Below, piece by piece: positions 7,933 through 16,512 of a stretch of DNA of 64,000 bases. Origin of the DNA: an uncultured Chloroflexota bacterium (lineage in GTDB: Bacteria > Chloroflexota > UBA4733); contig CALBSQ010000360.1 in assembly GCA_937967325.1 (NCBI GenBank), positions 5,841-69,840 on the forward strand, written 5' to 3'. The notes under the pieces are model-generated. The model searched no databases, was not told the origin of the DNA, and was given only the letters and a program-made list of their open reading frames with translations. Numbering within the stretch: position 1 is the first letter of the stretch; each line of letters starts with the position of its first letter. A program made the position numbers and the translations under genes.

Positions 7933-10361
7933 CCTTCCGACCTGCGCACCGCCGGCCGAGCTGGGATCGCCAGGCGTCCGGCCAGGGCGGTCGGCAGCCA
8001 CCAGTTCCACCGGCCCAACAGCCGCATCGTCGCCGGAACCAACAAGGCGCGGACCACTGTGGCATCCAACAGCACGGCCAGCGCCACACCCAGCCCCAGC
8101 GCCTTGATGAGGATGATCCCCGCCGCCATAAACGACGAGCTCACGAGGATGACGATGAGGGCGGCGCTGGTGATGATGCGGCCACTCCGGCGCATGCCCT
8201 CGGCGACGCTGCTCTGGTTGTCCCCTGAGGCCTCGTAGGCCTCTTTGATCCGAGAGAGCAAGAACACCTCGTAGTCCATGCTCAGGCCGAACAAGGTACA
8301 GAACATGAGGATGGGTAGTGTCGCTTCCACATAGCCAAGCGGACTGAAACCGAGCAGGCCGCTCAGGTGGCCATCCTGAAAGACGAAGACCAACGCTCCG
8401 TAGCTGGCGACGATGCTGAGCGTGTTCATCATGATGGCCTTCAGCGGCAAGACGACGCTGCGGAACAAGAAGAAGAGCACGCTGTAGGTGGTGAGCACGA
8501 TGAATAGGAGGGCCCTTGGGAAGTCATGGTAGAGCTGTTGCACCACATCGTGGATCTCCGCCGCTTCGCCGTCTACCAGAATCGAGGCGCCCGATCCTAA
8601 CGACATCTGCCGAATGGACTGGACCAGTCCTTGCGACTCCGGCGAGGTCGACGGGTACTTGCTGTCTACCTGGACCAACACGGTGTCTCCTTTCACCGTG
8701 CTGGAGAGGAGGGTCGCGGCCCAGTAGTCGGGGATGCGCGTAGGGTCGGCGTAGAGCAAATGGTATTGGGCCTTCGTGATGCGCGGATCGATAGTGACGA
8801 TGCTGTCGATCCTGGCCACGCGCTGGTCCCGCGCAATGGCGTGGGTGAAGTCGAATAGCTTGTCGAGGTTCGCCGAATCGAGCGCCTCGCCGGGGACGCG
8901 AATGGCCACCATAATGGGCGCCGTGTCGCCGGTGGCAAACTGCGCGTTCAGTACGTCGAACGCTTTCCTCGACGGTACCGATTTCGGCAAGATCGAGGCG
9001 TCCGGTGAGCTCAACCGGACGTGCAGGAACGGCGCCCCAAGCAGGAGCAAGAGCGCCAGTGCCGGTACGCCTATAGCCAGAGGTCGTCGCATCACGACCC
9101 GAGCCAGCCGGTCCCAGAACAAGGTGACGCCGCGCGACTTCGGCAGCACCTGGAAGGCATCGATGCGCGGGCCGAGGAGCGAGAGCAAGGCCGGTAGCAG
9201 CGTCAAGGCCGCCAGCACGGTACACACCACGACCAGGCAGCCGCCAATACCGACCGATCGCAGCAGCATGAAGTCGAAACCGAGCAGCGCGAGCAAACCG
9301 AGGCAGACGGTGAGCCCAGAGAAGCACACGGAGCGACCGGCCGTTCCAGCCGTCCGCACGATCGCGGCGCGCACCGCTTCGCGAGGGATGGCGGACGGCG
9401 CCACCTGGAGGCCCGGCGCTCCAGCATAGTCATCCTGAGCGCAGCGAAGGACCCCCGGCGTGGCGTCGGCGCTGCGCAGGCCTGCGAGGCGGCTGGCCTG
9501 CCCTGCCAGGGGTCCTTCGCTGCGCTCAGGATGACAGTTGACACCGACCGGCTGCTGACTGTCCCTATTGATCTCCTGGTAACCGGTGGCCAGCTCCTCG
9601 CGGAAGCGGCTGGTGATGAACAGCGAATAGTCAACGCCCAGGCCCAGACCGATCATGGTGGCGACGTTCATCACGAAGATCGACATATCGGTGACGTGGG
9701 CGAGCAGAAAGATCAAGGCCGTCGCCACGGTCACACCCACGCCCCCGACCACGACCGGGACCAGCGCAGCAACCAGCGAGCGAAAAACCAGCACCAGCGC
9801 AATGGCCGCGAAGGGAAAGGCGATGAGTTCAGCGCGGTGCAGATCGTCCGAGCTCACCGCCTCGATGTCGGAGTAGAAGGCTGCCGCGCCGCCCAGCAGC
9901 ACGTGCAAGCTGGTCGGGTGCAGACGCGCCTGCACCGCGGCAACGATGGCGGGACCGGCATCCACGCTGGGGTCCAGCACCAGCAGCTCGTACGCCGTAT
10001 GCCCGTCGCGTCCGACCTGCCGGAAATTGTCCGTGTGCCAGACGACCTGCCGGATCTCCGGCTCCTTGGCTACGTCTGCAAGCGCGGAGTGTACCTGGTT
10101 GATAAACGTGTCGTCGTTGGGGCGCAGAGTGGGACTCGAGACGACGACCAGCAGCTCGTTGGCGCTGTAACCGAGGCGGGTCTGCAGCTCCGCCCGAGCA
10201 CGCGCCGATTCCGTGGTGTCGTTGGAAAAGCCGCCGACCTTGAGGACGCCGGCCAGATGCAGCAGGGCTGGCGCGCTGACGGCAAAGAGGATGGCCCATA
10301 CAATAACCACGGGCCAGGGGTGGCCCGCGCACCAGCGGCCCAGCCGTTCAAACACCGACAA
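7929..10361 (-). CDS. MMPL/RND family transporter carrying an in-frame repeat insertion
   Basis: 810 residues with two RND-type halves, each with a first transmembrane helix, a large extracytoplasmic loop and a five-helix bundle. GLGLGVDYSLFITSRFREEL in the first half and LSMDYEVFLLSRIKEAYE in the second are hallmark MMPL segments. Such proteins export lipids or hydrophobic molecules. Residues of about 276-311 are encoded by an inverted-repeat element (9429-9535) and read CHPERSEG ... LRCAQDD. They lie in the cytoplasmic loop after the DYSLF helix, where other members are shorter. The frame is kept, so the protein may still work. The stop overlaps the start of the lipocalin-like lipoprotein. 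Confidence 0.92.
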   Translation of the reverse strand: MSVFERLGRWCAGHPWPVVIVWAILFAVSAPALLHLAGVLKVGGFSNDTTESARARAELQTRLGYSANELLVVVSSPTLRPNDDTFINQVHSALADVAKEPEIRQVVWHTDNFRQVGRDGHTAYELLVLDPSVDAGPAIVAAVQARLHPTSLHVLLGGAAAFYSDIEAVSSDDLHRAELIAFPFAAIALVLVFRSLVAALVPVVVGGVGVTVATALIFLLAHVTDMSIFVMNVATMIGLGLGVDYSLFITSRFREELATGYQEINRDSQQPVGVNCHPERSEGPLAGQASRLAGLRSADATPGVLRCAQDDYAGAPGLQVAPSAIPREAVRAAIVRTAGTAGRSVCFSGLTVCLGLLALLGFDFMLLRSVGIGGCLVVVCTVLAALTLLPALLSLLGPRIDAFQVLPKSRGVTLFWDRLARVVMRRPLAIGVPALALLLLLGAPFLHVRLSSPDASILPKSVPSRKAFDVLNAQFATGDTAPIMVAIRVPGEALDSANLDKLFDFTHAIARDQRVARIDSIVTIDPRITKAQYHLLYADPTRIPDYWAATLLSSTVKGDTVLVQVDSKYPSTSPESQGLVQSIRQMSLGSGASILVDGEAAEIHDVVQQLYHDFPRALLFIVLTTYSVLFFLFRSVVLPLKAIMMNTLSIVASYGALVFVFQDGHLSGLLGFSPLGYVEATLPILMFCTLFGLSMDYEVFLLSRIKEAYEASGDNQSSVAEGMRRSGRIITSAALIVILVSSSFMAAGIILIKALGLGVALAVLLDATVVRALLVPATMRLLGRWNWWLPTALAGRLAIPARPAVRRSEG
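9429..9535. repeat. Inverted-repeat element inside the MMPL coding region
   Basis: The left arm, starting GTCATCCTGAGCGCAGCGAA at 9429, and the right arm ending at 9535 are near-perfect reverse complements. The copy matches the intergenic element at 6682-6795. Read on the minus strand it gives an open, in-frame stretch in the transporter gene. Confidence 0.88.
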
Positions 10362-10508
10362 GCTTCAGTAGGCTCCCCTGTTTCTTGGTTCAGTATACGT
10401 GGGAACGGGAGCACTTCGGTCGGGCGCACATGATCGCGGAAGGACCACGCTCGGATCATTCGTCGGCGCCTTTGCCGAATAGGATGTATGTTTATCAACC
10501 GGCGTTCG

Positions 10509-10704
10509 CCCGCCGCTAAAGCAGCGGGCTAAGATTACAAAGCCGGCTAAAGCCGGCTAGAATCTGATAGAGCCATCGTGATGGCGCGGTTAACGCACAC
10601 TCACCGCCCTCTTAGGGCCAATAGGCGCGGTAATATCCAACGTCATCGTATTCCAGCCGGCTTTAGCCGGCTTTGTAATCTTAGCCCGCTGCTTTAGCGG
10701 CGGG
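10509..10704. repeat. Nested-palindrome element, copy 2
   Basis: The outer left hairpin is 10509-10516/10521-10528 (loop TAAA), and the inner left is 10542-10547/10552-10557 (GCCGGC around TAAA). The inner right is 10656-10661/10666-10671 (loop TTTA), and the outer right is 10685-10692/10697-10704 (loop TTTA, with one G.T pair). The halves are inverted around roughly 98 bp of unrelated sequence. The linker CTAAGATTACAAA joins outer and inner hairpins in both halves. The rest of the intergenic stretch 10362-10771 shows nothing else recognisable. Confidence 0.88.
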
Positions 10705-10771
10705 TGGACACGCCAATATGACAGCACATCTCATAGGCCGCTGACCCCAGCGCATGAGAGGCCCGCATCTC

Positions 10772-11866
10772 TCAAAACTCCGTGCTCAGCGACTGCGCTT
10801 GCCCCGTGGTCGCGGCTTCGGCCGCCTTGACCATGACCTCCAGCGTGTGGCGCGCGAACTTGCCGTCGGGGATAGGGGTCGCGCCGGTTCGGATGCAGGT
10901 CACGAAGTGATTGAGGCTGGAGAGCCGCGCGTCGCGGGTCTCCTCGCCGGTCGTGAGGCGCGCCAGGTGGCCGGTCGTGCGGGTGGGCATGAACCAACCC
11001 AGCTCGCTTTGGGCCGCGCCCGGTCGCTCCAGCACGCCGCCGGAGGAGAAGCGCATGTAGTTGGCCTGGGGGCCGTTCACCAGGATGGTACCCTCCGAGC
11101 CGTAGACCTCGACGGACGGTACCAGGGAAGCCACGGTGCAATAGTTGGTGATCACACTGGCGAGAGCGCCGCTGGCCAGCTCCAGGGTTATCAGTGCGTT
11201 GTCGATGATGTCGGGTTTCAGCGGCTGGTTGTTGATGAGCCGCTCGGGGATGCTGCGCGTGTAGGCTGCCGAGACGCGGCGCGCCGGTCCGGCGACTCCG
11301 AGCACCCAGGAGAGTGCATGCACGCCCATGTCGAAGATCACGCTGCCGCCGTGCTCCTGGAAGTAGAACCAGGGGCGATCCGGCGGCCCGGCGTGCGCCG
11401 CGCGAGCGACGAAGAGGCAGGGCTTCCCGATGCGGCCCTCCCGCATATCTTGGCGCACGCGTTCGGCATTGGGATTCATGCGGTGGGGCGGCTCGCACTG
11501 CAATGTCACACCCTGACGCTGCGCCGTAGCGATGATCTCGTCCGCCTCGGCCAGGGTCGTGCCCATCGGCTTCTGAAGCAAGACGTGCTTGCCGGCGCGC
11601 AACGCGTCGAGGGCGACTGCCGCATGCGTTCCGATGGTCGTAGCAACAACAACCGCCTGCAGACCGGGGTGCTCCAGGAGGCGCCGATGATCGTGATACG
11701 CGACCGCGCCGGTGGACGCGGCCAGCGCATCGGCCTTCTCCGGTACCGTGTCCGCCACCGCCAGAAGACGTACGCCTTGTGATGCCAGAGCCGTGGCCGC
11801 CGGCACGTACATTGCCCGCGCGATGGCCCCGGATCCAATGAGTCCTAATCCAAGCTCGCCTGCCAC
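10772..11866 (-). CDS. Gfo/Idh/MocA family oxidoreductase
   Basis: 364 residues, typical for the family. The N-terminal Rossmann domain starts GLIGSGAIARAMYVPAA, and the segment LLQKPMGTTLAEADEI corresponds to the conserved E-K-P region, with Q in place of E. The C-terminal alpha/beta domain has IFDMGVHALSWVLG, the usual histidine-containing substrate region. Such enzymes oxidise or reduce sugars, inositols or related polyols with NAD(P). It is a single gene on the minus strand flanked by two repeat elements, so no pathway is suggested. Confidence 0.88.
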   Translation of the reverse strand: MAGELGLGLIGSGAIARAMYVPAATALASQGVRLLAVADTVPEKADALAASTGAVAYHDHRRLLEHPGLQAVVVATTIGTHAAVALDALRAGKHVLLQKPMGTTLAEADEIIATAQRQGVTLQCEPPHRMNPNAERVRQDMREGRIGKPCLFVARAAHAGPPDRPWFYFQEHGGSVIFDMGVHALSWVLGVAGPARRVSAAYTRSIPERLINNQPLKPDIIDNALITLELASGALASVITNYCTVASLVPSVEVYGSEGTILVNGPQANYMRFSSGGVLERPGAAQSELGWFMPTRTTGHLARLTTGEETRDARLSSLNHFVTCIRTGATPIPDGKFARHTLEVMVKAAEAATTGQAQSLSTEF

Positions 11867-11980
11867 TCCATTGCTCTTTCTACTGTTTCACTGCTCAGCA
11901 CCGGCGTGCTCGGCAGGTCTATCGACGATGGTAGGCGCCGGAGCACAAAGGTGCAATGCCAGTGGGAACCGGAGCGTTCG

Positions 11981-12087
11981 GGGAGCGCGGGCGTCCCGCC
12001 CGCCCCGTGCCGCGGCACCTTGGAGCGCGTCGGGCCAATCGGCTCATGTTCCGGGAAAACCGGGGCGGGCGGGACGCCCGCGCTCCC
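11981..12087. repeat. Inverted-repeat element (GGGAGCGCGGGCGTCCCGCC type)
   Basis: The left arm starting at 11981 is the reverse complement of the right arm ending at 12087, with an asymmetric core of about 50 bp. Its translation yields a repeated SAGVPPA-like peptide seen widely as spurious ORFs. It occupies most of the 319-bp gap between the Gfo-type gene and the phosphohexomutase operon. Confidence 0.8.
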
Positions 12088-12185
12088 TCGCCGTAGGTGT
12101 TGTGTTCTCCAGCGATCCGGCCCTGCTGTTAGAATCTGGGCACTTCGAGAGAGCGGCGAATGACGCCCCCAGACGGAGGTAGCAC

Positions 12186-13526
12186 GTGGCAATCGATCCC
12201 AGTATCTTCAAGCCGTACGACGTTCGCGGCACGTACCCGGTCCAGTTGAATGAGGAGACGGCGTACCAGGTCGGCCGGGCCTTTATTGCTCAGATGCAGA
12301 CGCCGCGCATCGCCGTCGGTCGCGATATGCGTCTCTCGTCGCCGGCCATTGCCCAGGCCTTCGTCCGCGGCGCCGTCCAGCAGGGCGCCGAAGCTGTGGA
12401 CCTCGGACTCACCAGCAGCGATGAGCTCTATTGTGCCGTTGGACACTTCGGCCTGCCCGCGGGGGTCATGATCACCGCCTCGCACAACCCCGGCAACTAC
12501 AACGGCCTGAAGTTCTGCCTGGCCAATGCCGTGCCGGTGAGCAGCGACACCGGACTCAACGACGTGCGCGATCTGGTGCTCGGCAATCGTATCCCACCGG
12601 GCACGGCCGGTGGTCGCACAACCAGCCTCGATGCCTTGCCCTCCTACGTCGAGAAGGTGCTCAGATTTGTCCACAAGGCCAAGCTGCGCCCGCTGCGCGT
12701 GGTGGTGGATGCGGGGAATGGGATGGCTGGTCAGGTCGTGCCGGCCGTCTTTGGCGATTTGCCGGTCGAGATCGTCCCGCTCTACTTCGAGCTGGATGGC
12801 CATTTCCCCCACCATCCGGCCAGCCCCATCGAGCCACAGAACATGGTCGACCTGCAAAAGGCGGTGCGCGAGCACCACGCCGACCTGGGGGCCGCGTTCG
12901 ACGGTGACGCCGACCGCATGTTTCTGGTCGACGAGCAGGGCAAGCTGGCCGACGGAAGCGTCGTCGTGCTGATGGTGGCCCGCAGCCTGCTCCACAAGTT
13001 CCCCGGTTCGACCATCTTGTACAACCTGATCTGCTCGCGCAGCGTGCCGGAGCTGATCGAGCGGGATGGCGGCCGCGGCGTGCGCACGCGGGTGGGCCAC
13101 TCCTTCATCAAGGCCCAGATGCGCGCCGAGGACGCCATCTTCGGCGGCGAGCATTCCGGCCACTTCTACTACCGCGACTTCTGGTATGCCGACTCGGGAA
13201 TGATCAGCCTGCTGATGTGCCTGGAAATCCTGTCCGAGGAAGGACGCCCGGCCTCAGAGGTGATCGCCAGCCTCGACCGGCGCTGCCGCAGCGGGGAGAT
13301 CAACTCCACCGTCGCCAACATCCCCGCTAAGCTTCGGCAGCTCCAGGCCCAGCACTCGGACGGCAAGATCGACCACCTAGATGGCGTCACCGTCCAGTAC
13401 GACCACTGGTGGTTCAACGTCCGCCCGTCCGGCACGGAGCCGCTGTTGCGCCTGAACGTGGAGGCGGACGACTGCGCGACCATGGAGGCCAGGCGCGACG
13501 AGCTGCTGAAGGTCATAAGGAGCTAG
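12186..13526 (+). CDS. Phosphomannomutase / phosphoglucomutase
   Basis: 446 residues of the alpha-D-phosphohexomutase superfamily, which interconverts hexose 1- and 6-phosphates. The four signature loops are present. The phosphoserine loop is TASHNP (97-102), with S99 as the phosphorylated residue. The Mg loop DGDADR lies near residue 240, the sugar-specificity loop GGEHSGHFYYRD near 320, and the phosphate-binding RPSGTEP near 415. GEHSG is typical of dual PMM/PGM enzymes. GTG start with GGAGG upstream. It is the first gene of an operon with the two D-glutamate genes; the next start lies one base after its stop. Confidence 0.92.
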   Translation: MAIDPSIFKPYDVRGTYPVQLNEETAYQVGRAFIAQMQTPRIAVGRDMRLSSPAIAQAFVRGAVQQGAEAVDLGLTSSDELYCAVGHFGLPAGVMITASHNPGNYNGLKFCLANAVPVSSDTGLNDVRDLVLGNRIPPGTAGGRTTSLDALPSYVEKVLRFVHKAKLRPLRVVVDAGNGMAGQVVPAVFGDLPVEIVPLYFELDGHFPHHPASPIEPQNMVDLQKAVREHHADLGAAFDGDADRMFLVDEQGKLADGSVVVLMVARSLLHKFPGSTILYNLICSRSVPELIERDGGRGVRTRVGHSFIKAQMRAEDAIFGGEHSGHFYYRDFWYADSGMISLLMCLEILSEEGRPASEVIASLDRRCRSGEINSTVANIPAKLRQLQAQHSDGKIDHLDGVTVQYDHWWFNVRPSGTEPLLRLNVEADDCATMEARRDELLKVIRS

Positions 13527-13527
13527 C

Positions 13528-14604
13528 GTGAAACTGGCGCGAGAGGCGAAGCGGCTCTGTATTTTGGCCGAAGGCTCCTTCGAACCGGTGACCGCAAAGA
13601 CGGGCACCGGGGTGATCCGCTACGGCCCGCAGACGGTGGTGGCCGTGATCGACAGTGGTCGCGCCGGCCAGGATGTCGGCGCGGTGGTTGGCGCTGGCCA
13701 CGGCATCCCTATCGTTCGTGACGTGACCGAAGCCTTACGGCTGGAGCCGGACGCGCTGCTCATTGGCATCGCCCCGCGCGGCGGGCAGCTTCCCGCCGAG
13801 TGGCGCTGGCAGTTGCGCGCGGCCATCGAGCACGGCGTGGCGATCATCAACGGCCTCCACGTCCTGCTGCGCGACGATCCGGAGCTCGTCGCCCTAGCTC
13901 GCCAGCGCGACGTGGAGTTGTGGGATGTGCGTCTGCCGTCGCCTGATGAGCAGGTGGCGCTCGGCACGCAACACCGTGCCGGCAGTCACACCATCCTGTT
14001 CGTGGGCAGCGACTGCAGCATCGGCAAGATGACGGCGGCGCTGGAACTGGACCTGGCCGCCAGGGAGCGCGGCTGGTCGTCCAAGTTCGTGGCGACGGGG
14101 CAGACGGGCATCATCATCGCCGGCGACGGTGTGCCGCTGGACCGTGTTATCGGCGACTTCATGCCTGGCGCGATCGAGCGGCAGGTCGTTCCGGCCTGCC
14201 AAGCCCACGACTGGGTGTGGGTGGAGGGACAAGGCTCGCTGATCCACCCGGCCTACTCTCCGGTGACATTGGCGCTCGTCCACGGCGCCCGCGCCGATGC
14301 CATGGTGTTGGTCCACAAGCCGGACCGCACCGAGGTGCGCGGCTACGGATTGCCCATTCCGCCGCTGCCCGCGCTCATCCGGCTGTACGAGGAGGCGGCG
14401 TCCTGGGTCCAGCCGTCCAAGGTCTGTGCTATCGCCCTCAACACCTTCGGCCATGACGACGCGGCGGCCCGCCGGTTCATCGAGGAGGCCGAACAGTTGA
14501 CCGGTCTCCCCACGGACGATCCGGTGCGCTTCAAGCCCGGCAAGCTGTTGGATGCCGTTGCCACGCACGTCGCTGCTGTTCAGGAATCGAAGGCGGTGGC
14601 ATGA
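13528..14604 (+). CDS. dgcN: DUF1611 family D-glutamate N-acetyltransferase (DgcN-like)
   Basis: 358 residues of the DUF1611 family, with an N-terminal Rossmann-like part and a C-terminal P-loop domain (VGSDCSIGKMT, about 159-169). Later segments such as TGQTGIIIAGDGVPLDR and the ending NTFGHDDAAA also fit the family. Characterised members with a DgcA partner acetylate D-glutamate with acetyl-CoA so that it can be racemised and used. The GTG start at 13528 has AGGAG six bases upstream. It sits one base after the phosphohexomutase stop and overlaps the next gene by ATGA, so all three are probably translated together. The acetyltransferase role rests on family knowledge and on the neighbouring gene. 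Confidence 0.82.
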   Translation: MKLAREAKRLCILAEGSFEPVTAKTGTGVIRYGPQTVVAVIDSGRAGQDVGAVVGAGHGIPIVRDVTEALRLEPDALLIGIAPRGGQLPAEWRWQLRAAIEHGVAIINGLHVLLRDDPELVALARQRDVELWDVRLPSPDEQVALGTQHRAGSHTILFVGSDCSIGKMTAALELDLAARERGWSSKFVATGQTGIIIAGDGVPLDRVIGDFMPGAIERQVVPACQAHDWVWVEGQGSLIHPAYSPVTLALVHGARADAMVLVHKPDRTEVRGYGLPIPPLPALIRLYEEAASWVQPSKVCAIALNTFGHDDAAARRFIEEAEQLTGLPTDDPVRFKPGKLLDAVATHVAAVQESKAVA

Positions 14605-15692
14605 GCAAGCTGGCGCTGTCTCAGGAGACGCTCGAGCTCCACCTGCGCGAGCCGTTCCGCATCAGTCGCGGCGTGCAGACGGTCGCCCGCCCGGTGCTCG
14701 CGCACGTCGGCGATGGCGAGCACACTGGCGTCGGCGAGGCGGCCCCCTCCAGCTTCTACGGCGAGACCGGCGAGACCGTGCGCGCCTGCCTCGGCCTGTT
14801 CGACGAGCTGCTGGGCGACGACCCGTTCGACCTCCAGAGTATCTGCGAGCGGCTCGATACCCGAATTCGATACAACGCGGCAGCCAAGGCGGCCGTGGAA
14901 TGCGCCATACACGACTTGATCGGTCAGCGGCTCGGCGTGCCGGTCTACCGTCTCCTCGGCCTCGACCCATCGAGAACACCCCAGACCTCCTTCACCATTG
15001 GCATTGCCGAGCCGGAGGAGATGGCCCGCAAGGCCGCCGTGGCCTCCCAGTACCCGATCCTCAAGGTGAAGGTCGGCACGCCCGACGACGTCGCCCGCTT
15101 GCGAGCCATCCGCGATACGCGCCCCGACGCTCGCATCCGCGTCGACGCCAACGCGGCCTGGACGCCGCGGGAGGCCGTGACCGCCATCCGGCAACTGGCC
15201 GACTTCGGCATCGAGTTTGTCGAGCAGCCGCTGGCGCCCGGCGACCCGGAGGCTCTGCGCTGGCTTCGCAGGCAGTCGCCGCTGCCCATCTTCGCCGACG
15301 AGAGCTGCGTCACCGCGGCCGATGTCCACGCGCTGGCCGGCGCCGTCGACGGCATCGTCGTCAAGCTGGCCAAGTGCGGCGGCCTGCGCGCGGCGATCGA
15401 CCAGATCCGAGCAGCGCACCTCCACGGCATGCAGGTGATGATCGGCTGCATGATCGAGAGCTCCGTCGGCATCACCGCCGCCGCCCACCTCACACCGCTG
15501 GTGGAGCACGCCGACCTGGACGGCAACCTCCTGGTGGTGGACGATCCGTACACGGGCGTCACCGTTCGGGATGGCAAGCTGGTCTTGCCCGACCGCCCTG
15601 GGATCGGCGTGGTCCGCGCCGTCAGCGCCGGCCCTGCCTCCCTTATCGGCAAAGCCCCTTCGCGCGAATTGCGCGGTGGTGAGACGCCGTAA
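14601..15692 (+). CDS. dgcA: Enolase-superfamily dipeptide epimerase / N-acetyl-D-glutamate racemase (DgcA-like)
   Basis: 363 residues, an MLE-like enolase-superfamily enzyme of the dipeptide epimerase group. Visible catalytic elements are the base pair K-x-K (K155, K157), metal ligands D182, E208 and D233, and the second lysine at 255 or 258 in VVKLAK. These place it among 1,1-proton-transfer enzymes. Alone it could be an L-Ala-D/L-Glu epimerase acting on peptidoglycan peptides. Its four-base overlap with the DUF1611 gene favours the DgcN-DgcA route, racemising N-acetyl-D-glutamate to the L form. Both readings concern D-glutamate recovery from cell wall. Confidence 0.88.
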   Translation: MSKLALSQETLELHLREPFRISRGVQTVARPVLAHVGDGEHTGVGEAAPSSFYGETGETVRACLGLFDELLGDDPFDLQSICERLDTRIRYNAAAKAAVECAIHDLIGQRLGVPVYRLLGLDPSRTPQTSFTIGIAEPEEMARKAAVASQYPILKVKVGTPDDVARLRAIRDTRPDARIRVDANAAWTPREAVTAIRQLADFGIEFVEQPLAPGDPEALRWLRRQSPLPIFADESCVTAADVHALAGAVDGIVVKLAKCGGLRAAIDQIRAAHLHGMQVMIGCMIESSVGITAAAHLTPLVEHADLDGNLLVVDDPYTGVTVRDGKLVLPDRPGIGVVRAVSAGPASLIGKAPSRELRGGETP

Positions 15693-15783
15693 CTGGGATT
15701 CCGTTTCTCGGCCAGGAATGCGGCGCATGGTAGCCTCACGTCAAGGTGCATGCCTGTCCCGCAGACCGGATCGAGGGAATGAG

Positions 15784-16389
15784 ATGGCGCAGACAGTCTT
15801 CGCCCCGTGGGCAGAACCCGCGCCCAACGCGCCAGGCCACATGACCGCCGACGAACTCGCGCGTCTGCCCGACGACGGCTGGGCGTACGAGCTGATCGAG
15901 GGGAGATTGGTGCGGATGCCGCCACCCGGGTTCGAACATGGCGTCAACGAGTTGGATTTGGCCGCCAGTCTTCTCTACTATGTGCGCGACCACCACCTGG
16001 GCAGCGTCACCGTCGGCGATACCGGGTTCATCCTGACTCTCCCTGACGAGCCAGACACGGTACTTGGCGCCGATATCGCGTTTGTGCGCGCCGAACGGCT
16101 CCCCCCTCAAGGCAGCCCCGAGCGGCGTGGCTACCTCCGTTTGGCTCCTGACCTGGTCGTCGAAGTGGCCTCTCCCAGCCAGTTCCGGCCGGAGCTGTCG
16201 GCCAAGGCTCGCCTGTGGTTAGCGGCGGGTACCCGCCTGGTCTGGGTGCTGTGGGCATCACGTCGAGTCGTTGACGTCTGGCTTCCAGGACCCGATGCTC
16301 CGGCGGCAACGCTGACCAGCGAGCAGCATCTGGATGGTTTAGACGTCGTACCCGGCTTCAGCTATCCGGTCGGACGGCTATTCGATTAG
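15784..16389 (+). CDS. Uma2 family endonuclease (DUF820)
   Basis: 201 residues from the ATG at 15784, chosen over the longer frame because family homology starts there and a GAGGGA site precedes it. The Uma2 fold is a PD-(D/E)XK-type nuclease. The expected acidic motifs are visible as GADIAFV and PDLVVEVASPSQ, with a lysine further on (AKARLW). Uma2 genes are present in many copies in Chloroflexota and Cyanobacteria and their biological role is not settled. A second Uma2 gene lies at 51694-52269. Confidence 0.88.
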   Translation: MAQTVFAPWAEPAPNAPGHMTADELARLPDDGWAYELIEGRLVRMPPPGFEHGVNELDLAASLLYYVRDHHLGSVTVGDTGFILTLPDEPDTVLGADIAFVRAERLPPQGSPERRGYLRLAPDLVVEVASPSQFRPELSAKARLWLAAGTRLVWVLWASRRVVDVWLPGPDAPAATLTSEQHLDGLDVVPGFSYPVGRLFD

Positions 16390-16512
16390 GGTGAGGCTCC
16401 TTTGAGGGGGGGTGTCACGCGGCCCTGGCGATGGCACCGCCCGCCTAGCACCGAGCGCACCGGCTTTGCCGGCGCCGCTGCGTTGTGGTCGATGGTGGCG
16501 CCAAGTCAACCC

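Noticed and set aside
14580..15728. A 382-codon minus-strand frame
   Set aside because: Antisense of dgcA, whose catalytic residues are all present.
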